Positions 46,930-55,057 of a stretch of DNA of 64,000 nt are shown here, piece by piece. This DNA is from CAWACC01 sp964390695. GTDB lineage: Bacteria > Chlamydiota > Chlamydiia > Chlamydiales > Parachlamydiaceae. The position numbers and the translations under genes are program-made. Location: contig CAYMKI010000001.1 in assembly GCA_964390695.1 (NCBI GenBank), positions 1-64,000 of the forward strand, in the 5' to 3' direction. The notes beneath the pieces were generated by a model. The model searched no databases and had not been told where the DNA came from. It saw only the letters and a program-made list of their open reading frames with translations. Within the stretch, counting starts at the first letter, position 1, and every line of letters begins with the position of its first letter.

Positions 46930-47748
46930 CTATCCATTGGGGTTGCGTAAAGATTTAAATCGGGCCGTAATGGAATCCTTGACACCACTGAATGGAATGG
47001 ACCACGATGCACAAATGGAGCTGATTAACCTCATGAAATCGGACGATTGGTTTATTTTTTTAAATGTGACATCTAAACGTTCTCCCTCCCACTTGAATAC
47101 ACTGTAACGGTTAGTACAACTCTTAACAGGAGCGATAACTAGCCTTCCAGGAGCTAAATCAGCTAAGCTTTGAGCGATAACCTGCTGTCCGTCATCATTT
47201 TCGGTAATCTTGCCTGTACAGCAACTTTCTAAATAGATACACGCATCGGGAGCCAGCTTATTAAGAGATTCCTTCAATAGGTGTATATTTTTGCCTGCCA
47301 CTTTCCGACCTTCGGCTCCGAATACATCTTGGGTTAAAATATAGCTATTGGGATTCTCTTCTAGACGATCGCTGGTGAGAGTGATTATATTGCGATTTCC
47401 ATGAGACCTGATAAAGAGACCGGTAATAATGTTGTGATTATCTGATGCTGTAGTTTTTATGGCCCGGTTGATATCTTCTATGGAACCCACGGACTCGTAC
47501 ACAATATGGGTATGCTTTTGAAAGTGCAAAGTGCTCAAACGATCGCAACCCATACGATCTATACGTTCCTCTAATCCAACAGCAGTGAGGACTAACAATA
47601 CTTTTTTGTTAAAGGTCATATGTCCTTTATGCACATTCCTTATTAAACGTTCGGCATAAAGATCGCAATCATCTAAATACTTTATAACATGACCTATGAC
47701 TACGCCTCTTAACGCATGCACTGCATATTGTTCTATCAAACTATACAC
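46930..47748 (-). CDS. Caspase-fold-like (clan CD) putative cysteine peptidase, paralogue 2
   Basis: A 272-residue paralogue of the previous gene, alike along its whole length and most similar in the core (NIITGLFIRSHGNRNIITL, DACIYLESCCTGKITENDDG). The HG/SC pair is kept at H116 and C176. The N-terminal 45 residues differ most, and this copy has a shorter hydrophobic segment (HALRGVVIGHVIKYL). The two genes are tandem, same strand, 191 bp apart, which shows a local duplication. Keeping both His and Cys in both copies argues that they matter. What it cuts, if anything, is unknown. Confidence 0.6.
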   Translation of the reverse strand: MYSLIEQYAVHALRGVVIGHVIKYLDDCDLYAERLIRNVHKGHMTFNKKVLLVLTAVGLEERIDRMGCDRLSTLHFQKHTHIVYESVGSIEDINRAIKTTASDNHNIITGLFIRSHGNRNIITLTSDRLEENPNSYILTQDVFGAEGRKVAGKNIHLLKESLNKLAPDACIYLESCCTGKITENDDGQQVIAQSLADLAPGRLVIAPVKSCTNRYSVFKWEGERLDVTFKKINQSSDFMRLISSICASWSIPFSGVKDSITARFKSLRNPNG

Positions 47749-48451
47749 AACAAATTCCTCTCATTAAATCTTTGGCAAATTCGTTAATTTTACACTTAAT
47801 CTACAATAACGTCATTAAATTTTCATAATATTTTTAATTATAATCAATATTTATGTTGAATTGATTAATAATAAAGGGAGGTGCCAACAGTTCACGCCAG
47901 AAAAGTAACATGCTTTAGAAAAACGCTTAAACATGAAAAGCAGGATGAGCAAAATAGGCAGGATAAAAGGATATATTTGTTTTCACGTGAGAATCGACTG
48001 AATTTTATTTTCTTACCCTGTCTATCCTGCTTATCCTATTTTATTTATATGTCAGTGGAAATTGCTGCGAGGTTGCTGCCGTTCATGATACATCTCAAAA
48101 AGAAACATCAAAAGACGATGAGTTTTCTCGGTTAATGATTGATTCGGTCTTAATAAAACCCTTAAAACAACAATTAAGTCAGCTCGACAAGGTCATTCAG
48201 GAATTAGAGTCTCTGCTAACGAATCCTCGTTCTAACGAAAGCAGCCGCTAAGCCATCAGCTCATATTAAGAGGGCAGCAATTGCCACTAAAAAATCACGA
48301 CCTCCAGATTGGATAAAATAGAGGGTAGCCCATGGAAAGACAACCCCAAAGAGGTAACATCGGATTTAGCGGAAATTGCTGTTTCGAGGATTTCAGCTTT
48401 GCTGATTAACTGGTACATAACATATAATCCATGACTAAACACCCCTAACAT
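47749..48451. other. 703-bp region with short repeats and ORF debris
   Basis: It begins with the upstream region of paralogue 2. At about 47940-48045 CAGGATA-type units occur on one side and TATCCTG units on the other, an imperfect inverted repeat. A frame remnant (48054-48251) and a short frame 48310-48435 (ending LLINWYITYNP) without a credible start follow. It looks like decayed inserted sequence. Confidence 0.5.
48054..48251 (+). pseudogene. Remnant of a coding frame with coiled-coil end
   Basis: An open frame ends at the TAA at 48249-48251; it reads SGNCCEVAAVHDTSQKE, then a hydrophilic helix (IKPLKQQLSQLDKVIQELES) typical of a coiled coil. It has no good start: the only ATG (48135) would give 38 residues, and upstream it merges with the repeat. 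The C-terminal helix could come from a transposase or similar mobile-element protein, but I cannot identify the family. Confidence 0.35.
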
Positions 48452-48886
48452 ATGGATTATACTATGCAAAATGCCCCTTCTAATAAACTGGTCGGTTTGC
48501 CTTATGTGATTTTTTACGTCAAAGACGTTCTAGGCATATTATCTTTTTATACACAAGCTTTCGACCTTGTACCCTCATTTGTACACGAGAGCGGTCATTT
48601 CGCGGAGCTAATTTCCAGCGAGGTCACCCTAGCTTTCAGAAGCGAGGAAATGGCTGCGCTCAGCCTGCAGCAAAACTTTCAAAAAAATTCCACACAGTCA
48701 CCACTGCAAGCCTTTGAAATCTCCTTCCATGTTCAAAATGTTGATAACGTGTATCAAAAGGCTATCGAAGCAGGCGCCACTTCCATACTTCCTCCTCACC
48801 TAAAGCCTTGGGGACAACTCGCAGCTAATGTTCGCGATCCGGCCGGTCTCCTTTTGGAAATCACAGAATATCCCAAAGCCAACTAA
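48452..48886 (+). CDS. VOC-family (glyoxalase/bleomycin-resistance fold) protein
   Basis: A 144-residue protein with two beta-alpha-beta units: LPYVIFYVKDVLGILSFYTQ at the N-terminus and EISFHVQNVDNVYQKAIEAG in the second half, ending with ANVRDPAGLLLEITEY, the usual metal-site strand. The fold covers lyases, dioxygenases and resistance proteins; the substrate is unknown. It is a small single-domain member, starting at ATG 48452 (or 48464). It is 79 bp upstream of the choloylglycine hydrolase-like gene on the same strand. Confidence 0.82.
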   Translation: MDYTMQNAPSNKLVGLPYVIFYVKDVLGILSFYTQAFDLVPSFVHESGHFAELISSEVTLAFRSEEMAALSLQQNFQKNSTQSPLQAFEISFHVQNVDNVYQKAIEAGATSILPPHLKPWGQLAANVRDPAGLLLEITEYPKAN

Positions 48887-48965
48887 TCGCACCTCATCCT
48901 TGACATTATATTCGCTATCATAGATTTTGAATTTTAATTTAACATGCTGTAATAGTGAGGTTCTC

Positions 48966-50063
48966 ATGATGAAATCTTTGTTATCGCTGATATTTGTCGG
49001 CCTAATAGCCTGTTCGACGCAAGCTGAAGCTTGCACCGGTATTCGCCTGCAAGCCAAGGATGGCAACATAGTTCACGGACGCACCCTGGAGTTTGGAATT
49101 AAACTTCCCCTTTCTATTGCTTATATCCCTGCAGGTGAAAACTTTACAGCAACCACTCCCAGTGGCAATGGATTGACCTACACAGCCAAGTATGCAGCCG
49201 TGGGGGCTATTGCCTATGATAAACTACAGCTTCTAGATGGAATCAACGAAAAAGGTTTGGCCGTAGGCACTTTCTATTTTCCGGGCTTTGCTGAATACAC
49301 TCCCACCACTGCAGAAAATCAAGCTAAATCTTTATCACCAGTAGATTTTCCCAACTGGCTGCTCACACAATTTAGCTCGCTGGAAGAAGTTAAAGAGCAT
49401 CTCTCTGATATTGTCATAGCTCCTGTAGCAATTAAAGGATGGGGCACCAGCATACCGCCATTCCACTACATCGTCTACGACAAACAAGGCAAAAGCCTCG
49501 TCATCGAACCCATTCAAGGACAATTGAAACTATATGACAATGCCTTGGGCATATTAACCAATTCGCCTACCTTTGATTGGCATATCATTAATCTGCGCAA
49601 CTTCATTAATTTATCTCCCAACAATGCCGGAACGATAAAACTAGAGAATATGGCTCTCGCTCCTCTGGGTCAAGGATCTGGTATGCTGGGCCTTCCCGGC
49701 GATTTCACTCCACCCTCCAGATTTGTGCGCGCAGCTGCATTTGTGTCCTCGGCAATTCCCTCTGCTAACTCTCAAGAGGCGGTAGCACAGGCATTTCATC
49801 TTTTGAACCAATTTGACATACCCGTTGGTGCTGCCCGTTCTGTGGAAAAAGGGGCAGTCCTCAGCGACTACACGTTAGCCACCGTGGTACGAGAACCCTC
49901 GACATTAAAATATTACATCCGCACCTATGAAGATCAAAACATCAAAACAGTCGATCTGAATACCTTGAAAAAATCTACCGAAGCAAAAAAAGTTCGCCTA
50001 TCCGGATCTCAATCTTATACAGATATTTCCAGCGAATTAAAACCTATAAAAACAAATTCATGA
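48966..50063 (+). CDS. Exported choloylglycine/penicillin V amidase family Ntn-hydrolase
   Basis: A 365-residue enzyme from the ATG at 48966 (a second ATG follows directly). GTGAGG sits a few bases upstream; the longer frame from 48927 only adds a stretch before the signal peptide. Signal peptide MMKSLLSLIFVGLIACS, then ACTGIRLQAKDGNIVHGRTLEF: the Cys after EA is the expected N-terminal nucleophile once the leader is cut. NSPTFDWHI and the conserved Asn/Arg region follow. The family cleaves bile-salt, penicillin V or acyl-homoserine-lactone type amides; the substrate here is unknown. It overlaps the next gene by 4 bp, suggesting a shared task in the periplasm or outside. Confidence 0.88.
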   Translation: MMKSLLSLIFVGLIACSTQAEACTGIRLQAKDGNIVHGRTLEFGIKLPLSIAYIPAGENFTATTPSGNGLTYTAKYAAVGAIAYDKLQLLDGINEKGLAVGTFYFPGFAEYTPTTAENQAKSLSPVDFPNWLLTQFSSLEEVKEHLSDIVIAPVAIKGWGTSIPPFHYIVYDKQGKSLVIEPIQGQLKLYDNALGILTNSPTFDWHIINLRNFINLSPNNAGTIKLENMALAPLGQGSGMLGLPGDFTPPSRFVRAAAFVSSAIPSANSQEAVAQAFHLLNQFDIPVGAARSVEKGAVLSDYTLATVVREPSTLKYYIRTYEDQNIKTVDLNTLKKSTEAKKVRLSGSQSYTDISSELKPIKTNS

Positions 50064-50842
50064 TCTTCTTATTGCTAGCAGCACTACCTGTGCTGCTAGC
50101 TGCCAACTTGCAAGCTTATGATCTCAATAACGGCGAAGATATTACACGCCCAATCACGCGTGTGGATTTGAGGGCAAGGTTCCAAGATGGGGCTAGCTCA
50201 CAAAAAGGAAAAACATTTACTCTCACAGCTCGCTCCGATATGGCCATTACATTAAAAAGCCTCTGGCAAATTGGATTGCGGGCAGATTTACCGGTCGAAG
50301 TCTTTTGGTGCCCAAGATCTTGCTGCAATTGCACATCCTGCTACAACTCAAGACGCATGGGAGATTCATTATTTCAAATCTTCGTTATCACCCCTGCTAA
50401 AAACAAGTGGACTTTCGCCTTGGGATCAAAATTCATCTTCCCTACCGCCGGTAGAAATCTCGAGATCGGTGATGGCAAGTATCAAATCCTTCCTTCCGCA
50501 GCTATGAAGTACGACTTATCCGATTGGAGCGATGGAGCTTATGCAGGCATACTCTTTAGACAAGCCTGGAGCTATGCCGGACATCCCAGTGCCCCGCGCA
50601 TTAACCAGACATTCATACAGCCTTTCTTTAACCTCAACCTGCCCAATGCGTGGTTTTTAAATTCATCCCCCGAATTGTTCTATGATTGGCGCACACAGCA
50701 TTGGTTTATTCCCTTTGACCTCATGATTGGAAAATTAATTCATGAAAAATATGTGGTTTCTCTAGAGTATGAAGCCGCAATTGTCGACGATTATCCTAAC
50801 TATACGCAGCAGATAGAATTCCGAATAGGCGCTTTCTTTTAG
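50060..50842 (+). CDS. Exported beta-rich (outer-membrane-like) protein with probable double frameshift
   Basis: A 260-residue protein with an N-terminal signal peptide (MIFLLLAALPVLLAANLQA) and a beta-strand-rich body ending RIGAFF, a typical outer-membrane-like C-terminus. The region AALGSKFIFPT-like to YQILPSAAMKYDLSDW is well ordered. The stretch after LPVEVFW (residues about 83-98, PRSCCNCTSCYNSRR) is Cys- and Arg-rich and out of character. In another frame the same bases (about 50297-50345) read GAQDLAAIAHPATTQDA, which suits the protein better. Two compensating indels are likely, real or from sequencing. It is translationally coupled to the amidase gene. Confidence 0.6.
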   Translation: MIFLLLAALPVLLAANLQAYDLNNGEDITRPITRVDLRARFQDGASSQKGKTFTLTARSDMAITLKSLWQIGLRADLPVEVFWCPRSCCNCTSCYNSRRMGDSLFQIFVITPAKNKWTFALGSKFIFPTAGRNLEIGDGKYQILPSAAMKYDLSDWSDGAYAGILFRQAWSYAGHPSAPRINQTFIQPFFNLNLPNAWFLNSSPELFYDWRTQHWFIPFDLMIGKLIHEKYVVSLEYEAAIVDDYPNYTQQIEFRIGAFF

Positions 50843-50885
50843 ATTGTTGATACTTGTGGATAAAAGTTCGGTTCCAAAGGTTGAA

Positions 50886-51695
50886 TCACTCGTCGTCAAA
50901 GACCCCGTAATTTTCGTATATTTTTGCCCAGATTTCGAGGTCTACATGAGTCAGAATATCTTCTTTAGACTCATCATCATGAGACGATGGATCCAAATCT
51001 TCAGAAGACTCATCTTCAGCATCGTCACGCACTTTCTCACTTTTTTCATTTTCATGAGTATATGGCAAAGATGGGCTTAAAGACAATAGCGCGTTGCTCT
51101 CTTCTTTTTTCTTTTGGATATGCCTTAGAACGGCATCTTGATTAGCATATAGGAAGTTGCTAGGATTTTGGGTTAAGACAGCAAAGGTGGTATGAAATTC
51201 AAAACCATTAGGCTGGGGACTAAAGAAATTTTTTTCCCGCAATTCAGAGGCAGACCTAAATTCTTTTAAAGATGCAGAGAAAATATTAACCTCAACAAGG
51301 CAAATCCATATTTTTTTCATCATTTTCCAATGAAGGGGAATGACTTTTTGGAAGCCCTTTACAGTGCAAACAGCATCTACCCCATCGCTCAATCTTAATA
51401 AAGGAGGGATGTTTTTAAATTTTGTATCCATTTCGTATTTTCCAATAATACTCACATGGGCTCCGATGGGATTAGGAAAAACAGACGAGCCGGGAAAATA
51501 GGGGGGGAGCTGATAGCTGAATTTTTTGTTGTTTGGTTTGCTTTCTTTACCTATTTTTAGTATTTCAAACAAAAGTTTTATAGTATCATCGGGTATTTTA
51601 ACGAATAAAGAATTATTTTTTATTTCGACTTTCCCTTTGATAGTTAGATCTCCATTACGAAAGATTTGATAGGATTTCATTAATATTTCATTCAT
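50886..51695 (-). CDS. Unknown protein, possible 2H phosphoesterase-like fold
   Basis: A 269-residue protein without signal peptide. Two H-x-S/T motifs follow hydrophobic strands: H80 in PIGAHVSIIGKYE and H168 in GFEFHTTFAVLTQ. The 2H phosphoesterase superfamily (RNA ligase-like, cyclic phosphodiesterases) has exactly two such motifs about 80-100 residues apart. The first is preceded by a Pro-rich PPYFPGSSVFPNP. The last 70 residues are Ser/Asp/Glu-rich and disordered. The fold call rests on this pattern only. The gene is convergent with its neighbour and AT-rich, like other effector candidates here. An alternative start is ATG at residue 6. Confidence 0.5.
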   Translation of the reverse strand: MNEILMKSYQIFRNGDLTIKGKVEIKNNSLFVKIPDDTIKLLFEILKIGKESKPNNKKFSYQLPPYFPGSSVFPNPIGAHVSIIGKYEMDTKFKNIPPLLRLSDGVDAVCTVKGFQKVIPLHWKMMKKIWICLVEVNIFSASLKEFRSASELREKNFFSPQPNGFEFHTTFAVLTQNPSNFLYANQDAVLRHIQKKKEESNALLSLSPSLPYTHENEKSEKVRDDAEDESSEDLDPSSHDDESKEDILTHVDLEIWAKIYENYGVFDDE

Positions 51696-51937
51696 AAATA
51701 CACCATTTTATAGAGTTCAAACTTTTTAATTATTGTGAGACATACTTTATCATCTCGGCATCTTTTTGGTAAAGAGCGTATCGAAATATCTTAGACTTGT
51801 ATAAGAAGCTGAATAGTTAGGCCCATGCTATCATAAAATCTTCACCAAACTAAATTCTATTCTTTTATTAGACTATTATTTATGATAATTTGAGACTCAG
51901 AAGAATTTTATATATTTTAATTTTATAGGGCACAACT

Positions 51938-52765
51938 ATGAATTCATTAACTCTTGAGCCAACACAAACACCGGCCACGGCTTATGCTGAGACGCTGCCT
52001 TCCGAAGGGTGCTCCAAAGTGAAGCAAATCGCCGGTAGGGTATTTAATAGCACGCTCCTATGGGCTTTAGCGGGTATGGCTACTTTAACGATCACCTCCA
52101 TTCTAGTGATTTCCGGAGCGATATCCCCAATCCCCTTTGCACTAGTGGCGGGGGCATTAGGATTAGCCATGTTGATTCCCTCTTTGATAAAATTCAAAAA
52201 ACTGATTTTTGAAACTTCTCTGGTAGGCACCATTGTCAATTATGAAGTGAAGCAAAAACCCTGGCACCATGATATCATTACTGGAAAACTCACCCTAGGT
52301 GCCATTCCGATGACCAACTATACTCCGCTAGGGGATTTTAAGGATAAAAAAATCAGCGCCGTAATAACAGCTCTGGAACCTCATGAGTGGAAAAAACCCA
52401 ATCTATTCGGCATACCTGTCAAAGGACAGCAGTGGCAAGAGGCTGCTATCGAACACTGCCTGATTGAAACACCGGACTTTGTGCCCCTTTCCCAAGAAAA
52501 TATCCAAAAGGGGGTAGATTTTATTAAAGCCCACATTCAAGACAAAGAGGGACACGTTTACGTGCACTGCAAAGCAGGAAAAGGACGCAGTGCCACCATT
52601 GTCATTTGCTATTTACTGCAATATGGAGAAAAACATGGCCTTCCTAAATTTACTGTAGATGAGGCTATCCGGCATGTCAAAAACTTAAGGCCTGTGATCA
52701 AAATAAATCCGGAACAAAGACAAGCTATTGATACTTTTTATAGCTTAAAGTCTACTCCAAGATAG
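51938..52765 (+). CDS. Membrane-anchored dual-specificity/PTPMT1-like phosphatase
   Basis: A 275-residue protein. Residues about 40-60 and 64-85 are two hydrophobic segments separated by a short turn (ISGAISPIPF), the bilobed pattern of chlamydial inclusion membrane proteins. The C-terminal half is a phosphatase: P-loop VHCKAGKGRSAT with C211 and R217, the probable general-acid D180 in IETPDFVP, and GKLTLGAIPMTNYTP near the start of the domain. Such enzymes remove phosphate from phosphotyrosine, phosphoinositides or phosphatidylglycerol phosphate (PTPMT1). The last 28 bases overlap the convergent lptB. Host-facing use at the inclusion membrane is inferred; it may instead work in bacterial lipid metabolism. 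Confidence 0.78.
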   Translation: MNSLTLEPTQTPATAYAETLPSEGCSKVKQIAGRVFNSTLLWALAGMATLTITSILVISGAISPIPFALVAGALGLAMLIPSLIKFKKLIFETSLVGTIVNYEVKQKPWHHDIITGKLTLGAIPMTNYTPLGDFKDKKISAVITALEPHEWKKPNLFGIPVKGQQWQEAAIEHCLIETPDFVPLSQENIQKGVDFIKAHIQDKEGHVYVHCKAGKGRSATIVICYLLQYGEKHGLPKFTVDEAIRHVKNLRPVIKINPEQRQAIDTFYSLKSTPR

Positions 52766-53499
52766 GATCGGCGCACATCTTCGTGATGGATCAGCTCATC
52801 GACCGTACCTGAGATCCGCGCTTTTCCGTCGATCACGATATATCCGCGGTTGACGACCGAAAAAATCTCCCTGGCATTGTGGTCTGTAATCAGAATACTG
52901 ATATTTTTGCTGGTGAGATGCTGGATCATCTCCTTCACTTCATAAACAGAAATAGGATCGATGTTGGCAAAGGGTTCGTCTAGCATTAAAAACGAAGGGG
53001 ATGTGACCATGGCGCGTGTAATTTCCAGCCGGCGTCTTTCTCCTCCAGAGAGAGCTAGCGCTTTCTTTTTGGCTAAGCGAGTCAAGTGCAGATCGGCCAA
53101 TAATTCTTCCAAACGCTGTGTGCGTTCGGCTTTAGTCAAATCCATACACTCTAAAATGCACAAAATATTTTCCTCTACGGTCAGATTTCTGAACACCGAG
53201 GGTTCTTGCGCCAAATACCCCATGCCCATCCTGGCTCGCTTATGCATAGGCATATCCGTCACGTCCACGCCATTGAATACAACCGAGCCTTTATCAGGTT
53301 TGATCAATCCCACAGTCATATAAAAAGCCGTGGTTTTTCCGGCGCCATTAGGCCCTAGCAATCCCACGATTTCACCCGGATAGACACAAAAGGACAAGCC
53401 GTCGACAACTTTGCGGCCACCATAGCTTTTTTCCAAATTGCTCACCTCCAGGCAGGGTGAAGCATTATCCAAAGGTCTATTACTTTGATTCATCGGCAC
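52738..53499 (-). CDS. lptB: LPS export ABC transporter ATPase
   Basis: A 253-residue ATPase: Walker A GLLGPNGAGKTTAF, Q-loop region LAQEPSVFRNLTVEENIL, signature LSGGERRRLEITRAM, Walker B FLMLDEPFANIDP and a switch His in LITDHNAREIF. It powers extraction of LPS from the inner membrane. It is the last gene of the lptC-lptA-lptB block, with its start overlapping lptA by 20 bp. The 3' end overlaps the phosphatase gene. Confidence 0.94.
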   Translation of the reverse strand: MPMNQSNRPLDNASPCLEVSNLEKSYGGRKVVDGLSFCVYPGEIVGLLGPNGAGKTTAFYMTVGLIKPDKGSVVFNGVDVTDMPMHKRARMGMGYLAQEPSVFRNLTVEENILCILECMDLTKAERTQRLEELLADLHLTRLAKKKALALSGGERRRLEITRAMVTSPSFLMLDEPFANIDPISVYEVKEMIQHLTSKNISILITDHNAREIFSVVNRGYIVIDGKARISGTVDELIHHEDVRRSYLGVDFKL

Positions 53500-55057
53500 T
53501 CTTATCCTTTATGGTATTGCGGTCTATAACAAAACGCTTACGCAACTGCTCAAACTCATTTTCGACAAAACTAAAGCGTACATCGCCAACCCCTTTGACC
53601 GTCTCCTTCTTCGTAGCTTCGTCACGCTTAATCTTCAAAGTCGTCGCGCTGACTTCCATATTATTGGCTTTATCATAAAATAAAACACGCTTGAGGTTAT
53701 CATGCGAGGTAAAAATGGCTTCTTTTGTCCGCGGGTTATATTCTACCTTATCCGCTATCACATACCTTATCAAAGGAGAATTGGGATCCGAGCCCGATGC
53801 GTAGCTATTCAACATTTTGACATTACCTTCAAGCACAAGTTTCTGGGGGAGAATAGACTTATCTTCCATGCTATACTGAAAAGCCAGTTTGTCTGCATAT
53901 ATAGTCCCGAGATGATCCTCAAAAAAGACCTGTTGATCTTCAGGAACCCTGCCGCTGTCATCTACAGGACTTTCCATGAGTATCAAAAGACGAGAGTGAT
54001 CCACCAAAGTTCTGCCGTAGCATGTCAGATGATGCTCTTTGTTTTTTTCCTCTTCAAAGCCTGTCAAAAGGGTCTTACCGCGGCTTTCAATGGTATCTAT
54101 CTGCTTCTTTTTATTCACAACAGCCTGAGAAAGAATGATTTGATCTTCGTTGGCAAGCTGTAGAAAGCCTTTTTGATCCAAGAAGACATGATCTTTCAAA
54201 ACAAGCTGCTGTTCAAGATCTTTCCAAACCAAAGAATCTGCCTTAAAATCAAGTCCTGACTTTTGGCTTTTTTCCTCCGAATGATTCAAAGCGACAACAC
54301 CGCTAGGATAAGAACACCCTATTTGTTTGGTGGCTGTATCGATGCTAATATGTTTAGCTTGGATCAAATCACCATTAAGATTGGTGATACGGCATAGACC
54401 TGCATCTTGATGTGATTTCATCGAAATTATGCCAGGATACGCACTTGAAGACACCTCAGGGCTGTGCGGAAGCTTATCAAAAGAGGCAAAATCAGCCTGA
54501 GCGATAAAGTCATGGTTGTAATCTATAGTCACTTGGTCTTCAGCGACAAGACGGGATAAATAGGCAGCCATCTGCGAATTAGCTTCTCTGATCTCCCTAG
54601 CTATTTCCACGGTCATTTTTTTACTTGTCAAGATCACAGGTACCGGCGATGCATGGGATTTATCTGAGATGCTTTCTAAATATTTGACTAACGGCTCGGA
54701 TGCATCTCCTTCAAAAACTCCTCGATTAGCTCCTAAATCGATTTCCGCTACAGCACAGTTTAGCTGTCCACCTTGGCGTAAGCGTATATTGACCTGCTGG
54801 GATAACTTCAGCTTGCCTTTATCTATCTTCTTATCTTGCGGATGCGGCACAACTTCGATTTGGCCTGATGTGATATCGCCTAAGTCATGGATGAGGTGAA
54901 CATGATCTTTAAACAAGAGGGTATTGCCGTTGTATAGCGCTTGTCCAGCATCAATTTTCAAGGCCGAATCTATAACGGGAGCCGAAGCACATAAGCAAGC
55001 AGCCCACAAAGACCAAACACAGACTAGACAGGTATATAACATCGATTGTATCATCAT
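53480..55057 (-). CDS. lptA: LptA/OstA-like LPS transport protein
   Basis: A 525-residue exported protein with N-terminal signal peptide (SMLYTCLVCVWSLWAACLCAS). It has repeated beta strands of the OstA type: ALYNGNTLLFKDHVHLIHDLG, LVEDQVTIDYNHDF-like units and KLVLEGNVKMLNSYAS, where each repeat ends in a KVEYNPRTKEAIF or similar turn. It is much longer than Escherichia coli LptA (about 185), as is usual in chlamydiae. It should form the periplasmic bridge that carries LPS. Downstream of lptC with a 4-bp overlap and upstream of lptB; gene symbol follows the role. Confidence 0.82.
   Translation of the reverse strand: MMIQSMLYTCLVCVWSLWAACLCASAPVIDSALKIDAGQALYNGNTLLFKDHVHLIHDLGDITSGQIEVVPHPQDKKIDKGKLKLSQQVNIRLRQGGQLNCAVAEIDLGANRGVFEGDASEPLVKYLESISDKSHASPVPVILTSKKMTVEIAREIREANSQMAAYLSRLVAEDQVTIDYNHDFIAQADFASFDKLPHSPEVSSSAYPGIISMKSHQDAGLCRITNLNGDLIQAKHISIDTATKQIGCSYPSGVVALNHSEEKSQKSGLDFKADSLVWKDLEQQLVLKDHVFLDQKGFLQLANEDQIILSQAVVNKKKQIDTIESRGKTLLTGFEEEKNKEHHLTCYGRTLVDHSRLLILMESPVDDSGRVPEDQQVFFEDHLGTIYADKLAFQYSMEDKSILPQKLVLEGNVKMLNSYASGSDPNSPLIRYVIADKVEYNPRTKEAIFTSHDNLKRVLFYDKANNMEVSATTLKIKRDEATKKETVKGVGDVRFSFVENEFEQLRKRFVIDRNTIKDKSADESK

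Noticed and set aside
47881..48135. 84-residue plus-strand protein
   Set aside because: Runs through short repeats, starts with GTG without a good site and has low-complexity residues; treated as repeat DNA.
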